Under the pieces are notes generated by a model, which had not been told where the DNA came from, did not search any database, and saw only the letters and a program-made list of their open reading frames with translations. This document shows, piece after piece, positions 33,349 through 42,381 of a DNA stretch of 64,000 nucleotides. Source of the DNA: Geomonas azotofigens (GTDB taxonomy: Bacteria > Desulfobacterota > Desulfuromonadia > Geobacterales > Geobacteraceae); contig NZ_JAHLME010000002.1 in NCBI RefSeq assembly GCF_018919395.1, positions 372,001 through 436,000 of the forward strand, read 5' to 3'. The translations under genes were made by a program, and so were the position numbers. Positions within the stretch are counted from its first letter, which is position 1. Each line of letters begins with the position of its first letter.

Positions 33349-34440
33349 ATGGACACCAACTCAACCCTTAGTTTCCCTGTAATTCGGGGTCTCCAAGCTC
33401 GCCGCGAATATTATGTCGCGATGTGGACACTGAGAATGCTTCGCCAAATTTCCATTTTTGACGAGGACGAATTGCCACCGGAGTTGCGCGCACAACGCAT
33501 CCTCAACAAAGGTCGTATTCCTGAAATCTCTGATTATATTCTGAACAACCCGGATGACTACGTTTTCTCCGCTCTTACGGTTTCCATTGACTCTGAGGTT
33601 GTGTTTGAGGCATTACCGGGACAGGACCGCCTTGGTGTCCTTCGGGTCCCTATGGATGCACACTTCATAATCAATGATGGCCAACACCGACGGGCAGCCA
33701 TTATCGAGGCACTGAAACAGCGTCCGGAGTTAGAGCATGAGACCATAGCCGTAGTCTTTTTTCTGGACATCGGATTAGAGCGTTGCCAGCAGATGTTTGC
33801 CGATCTGAATCGCTATGCAATACGCCCCAGCCGTTCATTGGGCCTTCTATACGACCACCGTAACGACAAAGCGCGCCTGGCAAAATTAGTAATCATGAAG
33901 TCAGAGGTTTTCCGGGAGCTGGTGGACATGGAAAAGTCGTCCCTCGCTCCTCGATCCCGAAAACTGTTCACTCTTTCGGCATTTTACAACGCGTGTGCAG
34001 ACCTTGTAAACGGAATAGCCACGGGCGATCTTACAGAAGATGCTAACATAGCTCGTTCTTTCTGGGAGGCCATTGCTGAGCACTTTCCCCAGTGGCTCCA
34101 AGTACGGGACGGCAAACTACCTGCGAGTGAGGTCCGGGAAGGATTTATACATTCCCACGGCATTGCTATTCAAGCCATTGGTAAGGCAGGTAATGCCCTA
34201 CTCCTTAACTCCCCCAACAACTGGCGTAAGCGCCTTAAAGGACTAGAGCAGATTGATTGGTCACGCAAAAACGCCAAACTTTGGGAGGGTCGAGCTCTAA
34301 TAGGTGGGAAAGTTTCGAAAGTTACCACTAACGTCGTGCTGACTACAAATGTAATAAAACGTGCGTTGTCGCTGCCAATCAGCGAAGAGGAGCAGCGCGT
34401 AGAGACCGCTTTCAACCGCAAAGATCTTGCTAACGAGTGA
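33349..34440 (+). CDS. dndB: DndB, DGQHR-domain regulator of DNA phosphorothioation
   Basis: A 363-residue DndB protein. The defining DGQHR motif is at residues 110-114 in AHFIINDGQHRRAAIIEALK, followed by FADLNRYAIRPSRSLGLLYDH, a family block. In studied systems DndB binds the dnd promoter region and limits modification; the dyad upstream of this gene is a candidate site. TTTAAGAGGTCCC precedes the ATG. It overlaps dndC by four bases (ATGA), the first of a coupled series dndB-dndC-dndD-dndE. Confidence 0.95.
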   Translation: MDTNSTLSFPVIRGLQARREYYVAMWTLRMLRQISIFDEDELPPELRAQRILNKGRIPEISDYILNNPDDYVFSALTVSIDSEVVFEALPGQDRLGVLRVPMDAHFIINDGQHRRAAIIEALKQRPELEHETIAVVFFLDIGLERCQQMFADLNRYAIRPSRSLGLLYDHRNDKARLAKLVIMKSEVFRELVDMEKSSLAPRSRKLFTLSAFYNACADLVNGIATGDLTEDANIARSFWEAIAEHFPQWLQVRDGKLPASEVREGFIHSHGIAIQAIGKAGNALLLNSPNNWRKRLKGLEQIDWSRKNAKLWEGRALIGGKVSKVTTNVVLTTNVIKRALSLPISEEEQRVETAFNRKDLANE

Positions 34441-36026
34441 CCATGACATCGAGACCTAAAACTAAAAATACTGGCGACACAACTTCAATTCCCACGAGAC
34501 AGCACAAGTCCGCATTTAACAACAGTGGTTTTCAGTCTACCATCCGCAGCTTGCAAGAGGAGGTCTGCGCCCTCTATACTGCCGACGAGGTGCCTTGGAT
34601 CATCGGTTACTCAGGCGGAAAAGATTCCACAGCCATTCTTCAGTTAGTTTGGACCGCTCTAGCCACCCTTCCGCTAGAACAACGGCGAAAAACAGTCTAT
34701 GTCATATCCACCGACACTATGGTTGAAAATCCCGTTGTAGCGGTGTGGGTAGCAAACTCCCTTAGCCTAATGAAGCAGTCTGCCAGCAAGCAGGAAATGC
34801 CTATTGAACCGATACGGCTCACGCCTGCACTGGCAGACTCATTTTGGGTAAACCTGATTGGTAAAGGGTACCCGGCCCCTCGAAACAAATTCCGCTGGTG
34901 TACAGCACGTCTTAAAATCCAACCTTCCAACACCTTCATCAATAATGTTGTTTCGTCAAGTAGTGAGGCAATCCTTGTTCTCGGCACCCGTAAAGCTGAA
35001 AGCTCGAAACGAGCAGCGAATATGGCTGCTCATGAAAAGAAACGTTTTCGTGACAGGCTTAGCCCGAATTCAAGCCTGCCTGGGTCCCTTGTCTATACTC
35101 CAATCGAGGATTGGACCAACGAGGATGTTTGGTTTTATCTTATGCAGGTCAAGAATCCATGGGGAAACAATAACCATGACTTGCTAGGCATGTATGCAGG
35201 AGCATCTGCGGACGGCGAGTGCCCACTTGTAGTTGATGATTCAACACCAAGTTGCGGTGATTCTCGTTTTGGCTGTTGGGTGTGCACCTTGGTCGACAAA
35301 GATAAATCAATGACCGCTATGATCCAGAATGATGAAGAAAAAGAATGGATGATGCCACTTTTAGACCTTCGGGACGCACTGGATTTCCGCCGGGACCATG
35401 AGGGGGAATACGCAGAGAACGCAGATTACGACATCCGGGATTTCCGACGAATGAGCGGGGCCGTACAAGTAATGTCCGGTGGACGCCCCATCCATGGTCC
35501 CTACATTCAGAGCGCACGCGAAGAATGGCTTAAAAAGTTACTTATTGCCCAGACTTACATTCGCAACAATGGGCCGGATGAGGTAAGAGGGTTTGAACTA
35601 ATAACACTAGCAGAGTTGCAAGAAATACGGCGAATATGGGTAGTCGATAAACATGAGTTGGAGGACTCCCTTCCGCGGATCTACCGGAATGCTACCGGGG
35701 AGGAATATCCTGGGCGCTCACTTGATGATAACTTGGTAATAGGCGAAGAAGAGATGAGCATACTTGCACAGCTATGCGGTGACGACCACCTTCATTACGA
35801 ACTGAGTCGAGAACTCATAAGCCTTACAGTGCAGCAGCGGTCTACAACACGTAGGGCTGGCTTGCATGAACGTTTAGAGAAGACCTTTTCCCGCCATTTC
35901 TATGATAACCGCGATGACGCGGTTTCCAGAGCAAACCTCATCGCCGAACAGAAAAAGCGGATTAGGTCAGAATTACCATGCGTGTCCCAAGGGTCATCTG
36001 AAACCTCACAGGAGGACAAGGTATGA
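34437..36026 (+). CDS. dndC: DndC, PP-loop sulfurtransferase
   Basis: A 529-residue PAPS-reductase-like protein. The ATP pyrophosphatase P-loop SGGKDS is at residues 59-64 (IIGYSGGKDSTAILQLVWTA). A cysteine cluster (RWCTARLKI near 160 and CGDSRFGCWVCTLVDKDKS near 280) is in place for the 4Fe-4S centre of DndC. A helical C-terminal third (about 380-529) is typical of the family. It activates the DNA backbone phosphate by adenylation for sulfur insertion, working with DndA, DndD and DndE. It overlaps dndB and dndD by four bases each. Confidence 0.95.
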   Translation: MTMTSRPKTKNTGDTTSIPTRQHKSAFNNSGFQSTIRSLQEEVCALYTADEVPWIIGYSGGKDSTAILQLVWTALATLPLEQRRKTVYVISTDTMVENPVVAVWVANSLSLMKQSASKQEMPIEPIRLTPALADSFWVNLIGKGYPAPRNKFRWCTARLKIQPSNTFINNVVSSSSEAILVLGTRKAESSKRAANMAAHEKKRFRDRLSPNSSLPGSLVYTPIEDWTNEDVWFYLMQVKNPWGNNNHDLLGMYAGASADGECPLVVDDSTPSCGDSRFGCWVCTLVDKDKSMTAMIQNDEEKEWMMPLLDLRDALDFRRDHEGEYAENADYDIRDFRRMSGAVQVMSGGRPIHGPYIQSAREEWLKKLLIAQTYIRNNGPDEVRGFELITLAELQEIRRIWVVDKHELEDSLPRIYRNATGEEYPGRSLDDNLVIGEEEMSILAQLCGDDHLHYELSRELISLTVQQRSTTRRAGLHERLEKTFSRHFYDNRDDAVSRANLIAEQKKRIRSELPCVSQGSSETSQEDKV

Positions 36027-37996
36027 TCCTCGATAAAGTTGTACTTGAAAATTTTGGGGTCTACGGCGGTAGGCAGGAAGCTGATCTTTCCCCCAAACCA
36101 GGTAAACCCATAATTCTTTTTGGCGGAATGAATGGTGGAGGCAAAACCACCCTGCTTGACGCCATTCAATTGGCATTCTATGGTTCGAAGGCTCATACCT
36201 CGAACCGGGGAAGATTGCCCTACAAGGAATATTTACGACAATCCATCCATCGTAAAGGACACGTTGACGGTGCTAGCATCACCGTTGGATTTCGGCGGGT
36301 CATCGAAGGTCAGACTAGACAATTTGAACTGATCAGAAGTTGGTGCCATGGCGTCAAGGGTATTGAGGAGAGTGTCCGAGTCTATGAGGATGGAAGTATT
36401 GATGAGATTATATCCGAGCATTGGGAAGAGGCGATAGAGGCTTATCTTCCCAGCAGCATTTCCCATCTCTTTTTCTTCGACGGTGAACAAATTAAGGAAT
36501 TGGCGGAAGGAGGTCATGCAGCTGAAATCCTTGGTACTGCTATCCGTTCCTTACTCGGCCTTGACTTAGTGGACCGCCTAGAAACAGATCTTAAAGTATT
36601 TGAAAGAAAGAAAAAAGGAGAAGGTCTTGACCCTGAAACGTCTCAGAAATTGGCACAGGCGCGAGGCGAGTTGGAGGAAATTGATCACCAACAAGCGATA
36701 ACAGCCATGCAAGAGGGAGCACTGGTCAATGAAACCGGGCGCTTGGCAAAAGACTTACGGGCTAAAGAAGAACGATTTCGGGAAGAAGGGGGCGAACTTT
36801 TCCTTCGGCGTCAAGAGCTGGAAGAGGAATTGACCAGCCTAAAAGCTGAAAAAGCTGAGGCTGAAGCACAATACAGGGAACTGATAGCCGGACCGTTGCC
36901 ACTCTCGCTGGTCGACCACCTGTTGGGCGAGGTCGAACGGGCAGTGCTTCATGAAACCGATATTAAGCGTGCACGACTTTTGCTTACGGTATTGGAGGCT
37001 CGCGACAAGTCAGTACTATCGGCCCTGAAAAAGTCCAAGTTGCCTGCTAATTCCCTAAGTGCAATGGGGACAATTTTGGAGGAAGACCGTGCTGGACGTG
37101 CAGGCTTGGCCCAAGAGTGCCTGGTGCTCAACGCAGATGATGCCCTTGCACTACGCATTGGGAATCTTCGAGAAAAAGTTTTGCCCTCAGCAAGGCAGCA
37201 GGCTCATACATTTTCGGCACGAATATCTGCATTAGCCGAAAAAATCGCCCGCGTGGAGAACGAATTAGAGCGTGTCCCCACGGCAGACCGCATAGCCGAT
37301 ATACAACAAGAATTGAATCTGGTTCAAAGAGCACATCAAGAAAAATTGCTCGAACTTGAGGCCCTTAAGGTTAGACAGGAAGCCCTGCGGCGTCAGAAAC
37401 TATTGGCCGAAGCGAGGGTTGATAAGATTGCAGCTCACAACATTGATGCCAATTTTACCGAGGACGCCCGCCTCAGAATGATCAAGCATTCCCAGAAGGT
37501 CCGCACCACCTTGACGGAATTTCGAAAATTGGTCGTCCAGCGGCACACAGAGGGAATGGAAAACTTAATGCTGGATTCCTTCCAAAAATTGCTAAGAAAA
37601 AAAGATTTGGTAACCGGACTCACTATTGACCCAGAAAGCTTTGAAACGATCCTGACCACCAAAGAGGGCACCGCCCTACCCTTTGATCGTTTGTCAGCAG
37701 GTGAAAAGCAGCTGTTGGCAACCTCTATGCTCTGGGGGCTAGCACGTGCCTCAGGCCGCCCTGTACCAACAATTATAGACACTCCGTTAGGGCGCCTGGA
37801 CTCGTCACACCGGAAGCATTTGGTCCAACGCTATTTTCCAAATGCGTCCCACCAGGTACTTCTTTTATCTACTGATGAAGAAATAATTGGCCCTTACTAT
37901 CAAGCAATAAAGCCCTTCATTTCTCGCTGTTATCTTCTCGATCATGATGAAAAGTTGACCCAGACCAACATAAAAGAAGGATATTTCGAAAAATGA
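36023..37996 (+). CDS. dndD: DndD, SMC/Rad50-like ATPase
   Basis: A 657-residue SMC-type ATPase. Walker A GGMNGGGKTTLLDA is at residues 34-47. Long coiled coils run from about 215 to 500 (REEGGELFLRRQELEEELTS, ARISALAEKIARVENELERV). The ABC signature is LSAGEKQLLATSMLWGLARA and Walker B is PTIIDTPLGRLDS near residue 585. Part of the Dnd modification complex, it probably alters DNA structure for DndC and DndE. The hinge has no CxxC zinc hook as Rad50 would. It overlaps dndE by four bases. Confidence 0.95.
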   Translation: MILDKVVLENFGVYGGRQEADLSPKPGKPIILFGGMNGGGKTTLLDAIQLAFYGSKAHTSNRGRLPYKEYLRQSIHRKGHVDGASITVGFRRVIEGQTRQFELIRSWCHGVKGIEESVRVYEDGSIDEIISEHWEEAIEAYLPSSISHLFFFDGEQIKELAEGGHAAEILGTAIRSLLGLDLVDRLETDLKVFERKKKGEGLDPETSQKLAQARGELEEIDHQQAITAMQEGALVNETGRLAKDLRAKEERFREEGGELFLRRQELEEELTSLKAEKAEAEAQYRELIAGPLPLSLVDHLLGEVERAVLHETDIKRARLLLTVLEARDKSVLSALKKSKLPANSLSAMGTILEEDRAGRAGLAQECLVLNADDALALRIGNLREKVLPSARQQAHTFSARISALAEKIARVENELERVPTADRIADIQQELNLVQRAHQEKLLELEALKVRQEALRRQKLLAEARVDKIAAHNIDANFTEDARLRMIKHSQKVRTTLTEFRKLVVQRHTEGMENLMLDSFQKLLRKKDLVTGLTIDPESFETILTTKEGTALPFDRLSAGEKQLLATSMLWGLARASGRPVPTIIDTPLGRLDSSHRKHLVQRYFPNASHQVLLLSTDEEIIGPYYQAIKPFISRCYLLDHDEKLTQTNIKEGYFEK

Positions 37997-38367
37997 GACC
38001 ACCAGTTGAGCATGTTAGAGTGAGTGCTAGAGGCAGGGAAATCCTTATAAAAGTTAAGCGCCATACCGGGTTGGAACACTGGAACGAGATCTGCAGAATT
38101 GCCTTGTGCAGGTCACTTGCCAATCCGACAAAACCACCAAAATACGAAAAATCCGGTGAAAGCAACATTGAAATTGAATGGAAGACTTTTGCTGGTGCCT
38201 ACAAAGAGGAACTCGCTGCTCTTATTATACTCAGAGCAAATATCGATAATATTGATTTAACCAAGAAAGACTCTTTGCCCGAGTACTTCAAGAGACATCT
38301 GGAGAGGGGGATCTCTAGCTTGCAGAATGTAAAGGACTTATCTCGCCTGTGCACCAATGCGAACTAG
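37993..38367 (+). CDS. dndE: DndE, nicked-DNA binding protein
   Basis: A 124-residue small basic protein, the usual length of DndE, with the family opening RPPVEHVRVSARGREILIKV, then KRHTGLEHWNEICRIALCRS and the end FKRHLERGISSLQNVKDLS. DndE forms tetramers that bind nicked double-stranded DNA in known systems. It closes the coupled dndB-E series; the HARE-nuclease gene starts 14 bp after its stop, probably on the same transcript. Confidence 0.93.
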   Translation: MRPPVEHVRVSARGREILIKVKRHTGLEHWNEICRIALCRSLANPTKPPKYEKSGESNIEIEWKTFAGAYKEELAALIILRANIDNIDLTKKDSLPEYFKRHLERGISSLQNVKDLSRLCTNAN

Positions 38368-38381
38368 GATATGGTGACAAA

Positions 38382-39161
38382 ATGACCATAAATGAAGCGG
38401 CTAGAAAAAGCCTTCAGATCCTCGGCATTCCTTCAAAGCTAGATAATATTCTTGAGGTGATTATAGAAAATGGTTTTTACTCTTTTGGCGCCAAAGACCC
38501 TAAGGGTGCCTTAAGCGCCCAACTCATAAGAAGTTCCAAAGGCTTTAACGCTGCCGTTTCAAGTAAAGAGAAAATCTTTTACAAAGCCGGGCCAGCAACG
38601 TTCGGCTTATTAGCTTGGCTTTCAGACAATGACGTCGAACAGTTGGAGATGGAGGAAGAAATCCTTAGCTTCCAGGAGTGCTACTCACCTGACGCGTCAA
38701 AGCTGGATACAAGTCTTTTCTTGGAGAAGGAATGGCATCAGTGGCTTTTTAAGAACCTTGAAGAAAATGGACTGATAGGACTAGGGTTTGGCCATTGTAC
38801 TTTATTTGACAGAGAGAAGCAGAAAAATGTAATGGGTAAGTACGACACGAAGGAAGTTGGCGAGATTGACTTACTGCTGAAAAGTGCAAAAGGAGACATA
38901 ATCGTTATTGAGCTGAAAAGAAAAGGTACTGATGAGACAGTTGGTCAGGTGTGCAGGTATGTTGGGTGGGTCGAAGAAAATCTAGCAGTAAACAAACAGA
39001 CATCAGTATATGGCATGATAATAGCCCAGCATATAGACAAGAGACTAATGTATGCAATTAGACCGATTAAAGATCATATTTTTTATCAGCAATTAATGTT
39101 TAATGTAGAATTTGGCGAATCATCTAAAAAACACTCAGAGACAGCACCTGTGGAGCGTTAG
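38382..39161 (+). CDS. HARE-HTH-like / NucS-like PD-(D/E)XK nuclease linked to dnd
   Basis: A 259-residue protein with two parts. Residues 1-75 (NEAARKSLQILGIPSKLDNI, then FYSFGAKDPKGALSAQLIRS) fit the HARE-HTH winged-helix domain found in restriction and epigenetic proteins. Residues 115-250 resemble NucS/RecB-type nucleases: VGEIDLLLKSAKGDIIVIEL has Asp163, and Glu177 and Lys179 in VIELKRKG complete PD-(D/E)XK, with QVCRYVGWV after. It lies 14 bp after dndE on the same strand, where dndF-dndG-dndH would be expected. I infer a restriction or modification-reading role; no such protein is established in Dnd systems to my knowledge. Start chosen at the ATG after GGTGACAA. Confidence 0.75.
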   Translation: MTINEAARKSLQILGIPSKLDNILEVIIENGFYSFGAKDPKGALSAQLIRSSKGFNAAVSSKEKIFYKAGPATFGLLAWLSDNDVEQLEMEEEILSFQECYSPDASKLDTSLFLEKEWHQWLFKNLEENGLIGLGFGHCTLFDREKQKNVMGKYDTKEVGEIDLLLKSAKGDIIVIELKRKGTDETVGQVCRYVGWVEENLAVNKQTSVYGMIIAQHIDKRLMYAIRPIKDHIFYQQLMFNVEFGESSKKHSETAPVER

Positions 39162-39193
39162 TAAATGCGTCCACAGGCGCTTCCTCTGTTCAC

Positions 39194-41446
39194 TCAATCC
39201 TTTTCAACTGTTATGTCTAAAAGTTCTGTAAACGACAACCCACCTTCATTCTGTTCCTCTTGAAAGGTCTCTTCGCCTCCATTGCCATTTTCTTTCTCCA
39301 TGCCTTGATCGGTTATATCGACAGATGCCGATTCCATTTTACCAAGCCATTCTTCAAAGACGGACTTCGTGATTCCAAACCATTTCAACAGGGATTTCCT
39401 AAGCGTTTCTGCTGCCATACTCTTTGCTTTTCCCAACAAAACCGCTTTGCCTTCATTTTTAGTGTTTGTCTTCTCAATGCCTTTAAGCATTTCCTTTACA
39501 AGATATGAGTAATAGAAGTACCGTGCGGAATCTCGTGACTCAGTTGTAATTTCACTCTTAATAGACAGAGATAAGTGATCTAATGCCTCAGATGTAGATA
39601 GTAATTCCAACCAAAAATATCTGAAATGGGCAGCATATTGGGTATCGAGTTTCGGTATTCTATTTAAAGGCTCATCTATACCTTTGTAAAAAATCGCTTT
39701 ACGGCCAGGAAACGTTTTGGGGCCACCTAGCAGTCCTGCATTTGCAGCCTGAATTACATTAGAAGTAAAATTTTCCATGTCCGAAAGGCTTATGTTTGCC
39801 CGATACCCCAAGGTCCTTGCAGCTAGGACGAACCCAAGTTGACAAGCATTTGTTGAAAATACATCGAAGATGCCATTAGATAGTTCGATCGACGTCTGAT
39901 CAGTCTTCCCCAAATATGTCTTGCACCTTAGCTCATAAAAAATCTTCTTTTTCAGCTCAAGCGTTTCCCAAGTGCTCACTATATCGGTTTTGTCCAAAGG
40001 TTTGAGCTTTAAATCTGCTCGAAACTGGTTTGTTCTTTCCCAATGTTGATAACTATCCCTGATAGTCCAAAACATTCCAACACCTTCGAATATTGCGTCT
40101 TTAGCCAAAGTATCGGTTGTTCCGGCGGTAGCCCATCCATTCTTGAACGTTTCCAGTGATTGCCCGTGTGCATGATATGGTACAAGATCACTCAACATTC
40201 TTACTATTAGGTTTCCCCACCCCTTCATCAGCTGGTTCTGAAGGAACTCAATTTTACTGTTAGGAAACTTAGTATTTGAAATCTCGTTGCGTTTTATATC
40301 CTCTACAACTTCTTCAATTTCGGCATCTACCGCAAGAGTAGATTGCATAAAGAGCGACTTTTCATATTCGCTTTCGCGACCGCCAAACCCTAGATTGAGA
40401 TTTATGAAATATTTATCTGGGCCGAATACGCTTCTTGAAATGCAATCTCTCAAAATTATTACGTTGGAAATTACGCTCCACTTTGAAGATGATGCCTGGT
40501 CTCTTCCTGGATGGTCATATTCGATAGCATAAATTTGTAGAGTTGAGGTATCCTCTCTAAAGTCATTCAAGAGACGTCGAGTGAAAATACTAATAAGTTC
40601 TGCGTCAGATAGGAGCAGTATCCGCGATTCGCTAGGATTTCGTGCGTTCTGATTAACATCTACAAATAATTTTCTTGCTGCTGCGTGAGGTTCCAAATTA
40701 CTCTCTCCAGCAGGAAACCACACTAAGGTGACGGCAAACTCTAACTGATTAAATAATTGCTTACGTTCTTCTTCAGATTTATTCCTCAGAAGTTCTTTGA
40801 TTACAGGCTCATAGAAGTATTTATACTTTTCTCCTTTCTCACCCCAAGTATTATTTATGGTTCTGTCGATAGCCAACAGTGCCATTGCGCGATGCTGCCC
40901 GTCTATAACGACAAATTTAGCCTCTTCCGGGTTCCAGGATAACCTACCTAACTTTACAACAGAATCGGAATCAGTGGTGCTATCTTGCATACGTTCAATT
41001 TTATAAGCAGTGTCGTATCTTTCTCCTTTCCAATAAGCTATGGTATCTTTGTATTTCTTAATATCACTGCCCATCGGAAAACTTTTCAGGGGGTCGTTAC
41101 CTTCGAAGGGAAGGATAGCCGCTACAATCGGCGGGAAAAATGCTGGTCTATTCACCTGATTTAGCACATACGGCACTAGTCCGGTGGCAACACGATGATC
41201 GTCCAGATCTCTCTGAAGAAGTTGGTTGAAATCCATATTAGTGGTGGGCAATACCTCACGCACTGGACGCAAATAGTTGGTGAGCCTTTTTTCCTTATCC
41301 TTAGCCATTTTGCCAATTCTGGCCTTTGTTTCTAGAAACTGAACTTCTCCAGCTGGAGTCTTAAATGTGCCCCATGTTCCAAAGACAGACTGTTCATACT
41401 CAATGGTAAGTTCCTGATCGAGTTTTTCATCTAAAAAGCCATCCAT
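39194..41446 (-). CDS. Large DGQHR-domain protein (second DndB-motif protein)
   Basis: A 750-residue protein with DGQHR at residues 182-186 (FVVIDGQHRAMALLAIDR) and the family follow-up FVDVNQNARNPSESRILLL, the same pattern as DndB's FADLNRYAIRPSRS. It is about twice the length of DndB, with a long alpha-rich C-terminus ending in an acidic low-complexity tail (QGMEKENGNGGEETFQEEQN). It converges on the HARE-nuclease gene, with stops 32 bp apart. The ATG follows directly on the TGA of the GIY-YIG gene (TGAATG), so the two are coupled. DGQHR proteins recur in DNA-modification and defence loci; the reaction, if any, is unknown. Strongly AT-rich. Confidence 0.8.
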   Translation of the reverse strand: MDGFLDEKLDQELTIEYEQSVFGTWGTFKTPAGEVQFLETKARIGKMAKDKEKRLTNYLRPVREVLPTTNMDFNQLLQRDLDDHRVATGLVPYVLNQVNRPAFFPPIVAAILPFEGNDPLKSFPMGSDIKKYKDTIAYWKGERYDTAYKIERMQDSTTDSDSVVKLGRLSWNPEEAKFVVIDGQHRAMALLAIDRTINNTWGEKGEKYKYFYEPVIKELLRNKSEEERKQLFNQLEFAVTLVWFPAGESNLEPHAAARKLFVDVNQNARNPSESRILLLSDAELISIFTRRLLNDFREDTSTLQIYAIEYDHPGRDQASSSKWSVISNVIILRDCISRSVFGPDKYFINLNLGFGGRESEYEKSLFMQSTLAVDAEIEEVVEDIKRNEISNTKFPNSKIEFLQNQLMKGWGNLIVRMLSDLVPYHAHGQSLETFKNGWATAGTTDTLAKDAIFEGVGMFWTIRDSYQHWERTNQFRADLKLKPLDKTDIVSTWETLELKKKIFYELRCKTYLGKTDQTSIELSNGIFDVFSTNACQLGFVLAARTLGYRANISLSDMENFTSNVIQAANAGLLGGPKTFPGRKAIFYKGIDEPLNRIPKLDTQYAAHFRYFWLELLSTSEALDHLSLSIKSEITTESRDSARYFYYSYLVKEMLKGIEKTNTKNEGKAVLLGKAKSMAAETLRKSLLKWFGITKSVFEEWLGKMESASVDITDQGMEKENGNGGEETFQEEQNEGGLSFTELLDITVEKD

Positions 41447-42205
41447 TCAACGCCTCCCTGCGAAAGGTCTATGCCATCTATTCAAAAGCCATTCAGCTGT
41501 TCCAGCGAATTTCCGCAAAGTATCAATATCATATTCACTTTGCACGAATCGTTTCATGTCAAGCGTAACAACAAATAAATGTTCTGGATTAAAATCCATA
41601 GCCACCGCTCTGTGAGCAAAATCGGTCCCACCCTCTAAAATCCGTTCTTTAAGTTGCCTTAAATAGTCGTCGTTTTGTGAGGTGTGTTCTTTGAGGCTCA
41701 GATATAACTTGACATGATCAGACAATCTGTCTTTCAGGTTTTTAGAGACGCCTAAATAAATTGGGGATGTCAGAAAAGGGGCTGCTGCAGTCAGCACTTT
41801 CACTAAAAACTGCCTCGAAGCCTGATTTTTTGTGACGTCCTTTAGGAATTTGTAAAAATCCCTATCGTCTTTTGCGTTAATTTCTTGTTCATTGACACGA
41901 CCCAATATTATGTTCTGGTGGTAATCGCGGCTTAGGTCATCAAGCGATCCTTTCCATTTAGTACCGAAGGCCCCTTTTCCGTGTAAATCAAATGGCGAGA
42001 GTTGATAACGAAGCGTGTGTTTTGCGATAGAGTTTCGTAACCTTATCTCACCGTAGTCAACGCCATCGTTATCTACTGCCCTCTTAAAGTCAGGCACCGC
42101 AATGTGTGTTTTACCATACCACGCATAGAGTCCTGGGCTAACGGTTGCTTTTTCTATCTCGTTAAAGTCTAGTACATCAATACCGGTGAAATCAAAGGAT
42201 CCCAT
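41447..42205 (-). CDS. GIY-YIG-type nuclease with long insertion
   Basis: A 252-residue protein with all elements of a GIY-YIG active site, but the two beta strands are split by a roughly 110-residue insertion. Seen in order: GLYAWYG (GIY, residues about 28-34), SPIYLGVSKNLKDRLSDHV (YIG strand, with catalytic Arg in LKDRL), and at the end AGTAEWLLNRWHRPFAGRR (catalytic Glu and Asn). It is first in a tight pair with the 750-aa DGQHR gene. I infer that it cuts DNA whose modification state is read by partner proteins; this is not shown. AT-rich; no close named family recognised. Confidence 0.7.
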   Translation of the reverse strand: MGSFDFTGIDVLDFNEIEKATVSPGLYAWYGKTHIAVPDFKRAVDNDGVDYGEIRLRNSIAKHTLRYQLSPFDLHGKGAFGTKWKGSLDDLSRDYHQNIILGRVNEQEINAKDDRDFYKFLKDVTKNQASRQFLVKVLTAAAPFLTSPIYLGVSKNLKDRLSDHVKLYLSLKEHTSQNDDYLRQLKERILEGGTDFAHRAVAMDFNPEHLFVVTLDMKRFVQSEYDIDTLRKFAGTAEWLLNRWHRPFAGRR

Positions 42206-42381
42206 TTAATGTCCTTTTCGCCTGATGGGAACGCACCAACTCTGTTGTATGCTGCTTTGTGAAATCACTGAAACTATCCTTAATTTCAGCATGGAAAACA
42301 TTACAACCGACAAACGATCAGCCATCTGATTAGCTTATTGAGGAAAGCACCTGTCTTTGAATGATAAAACTGTAAGTTGTG

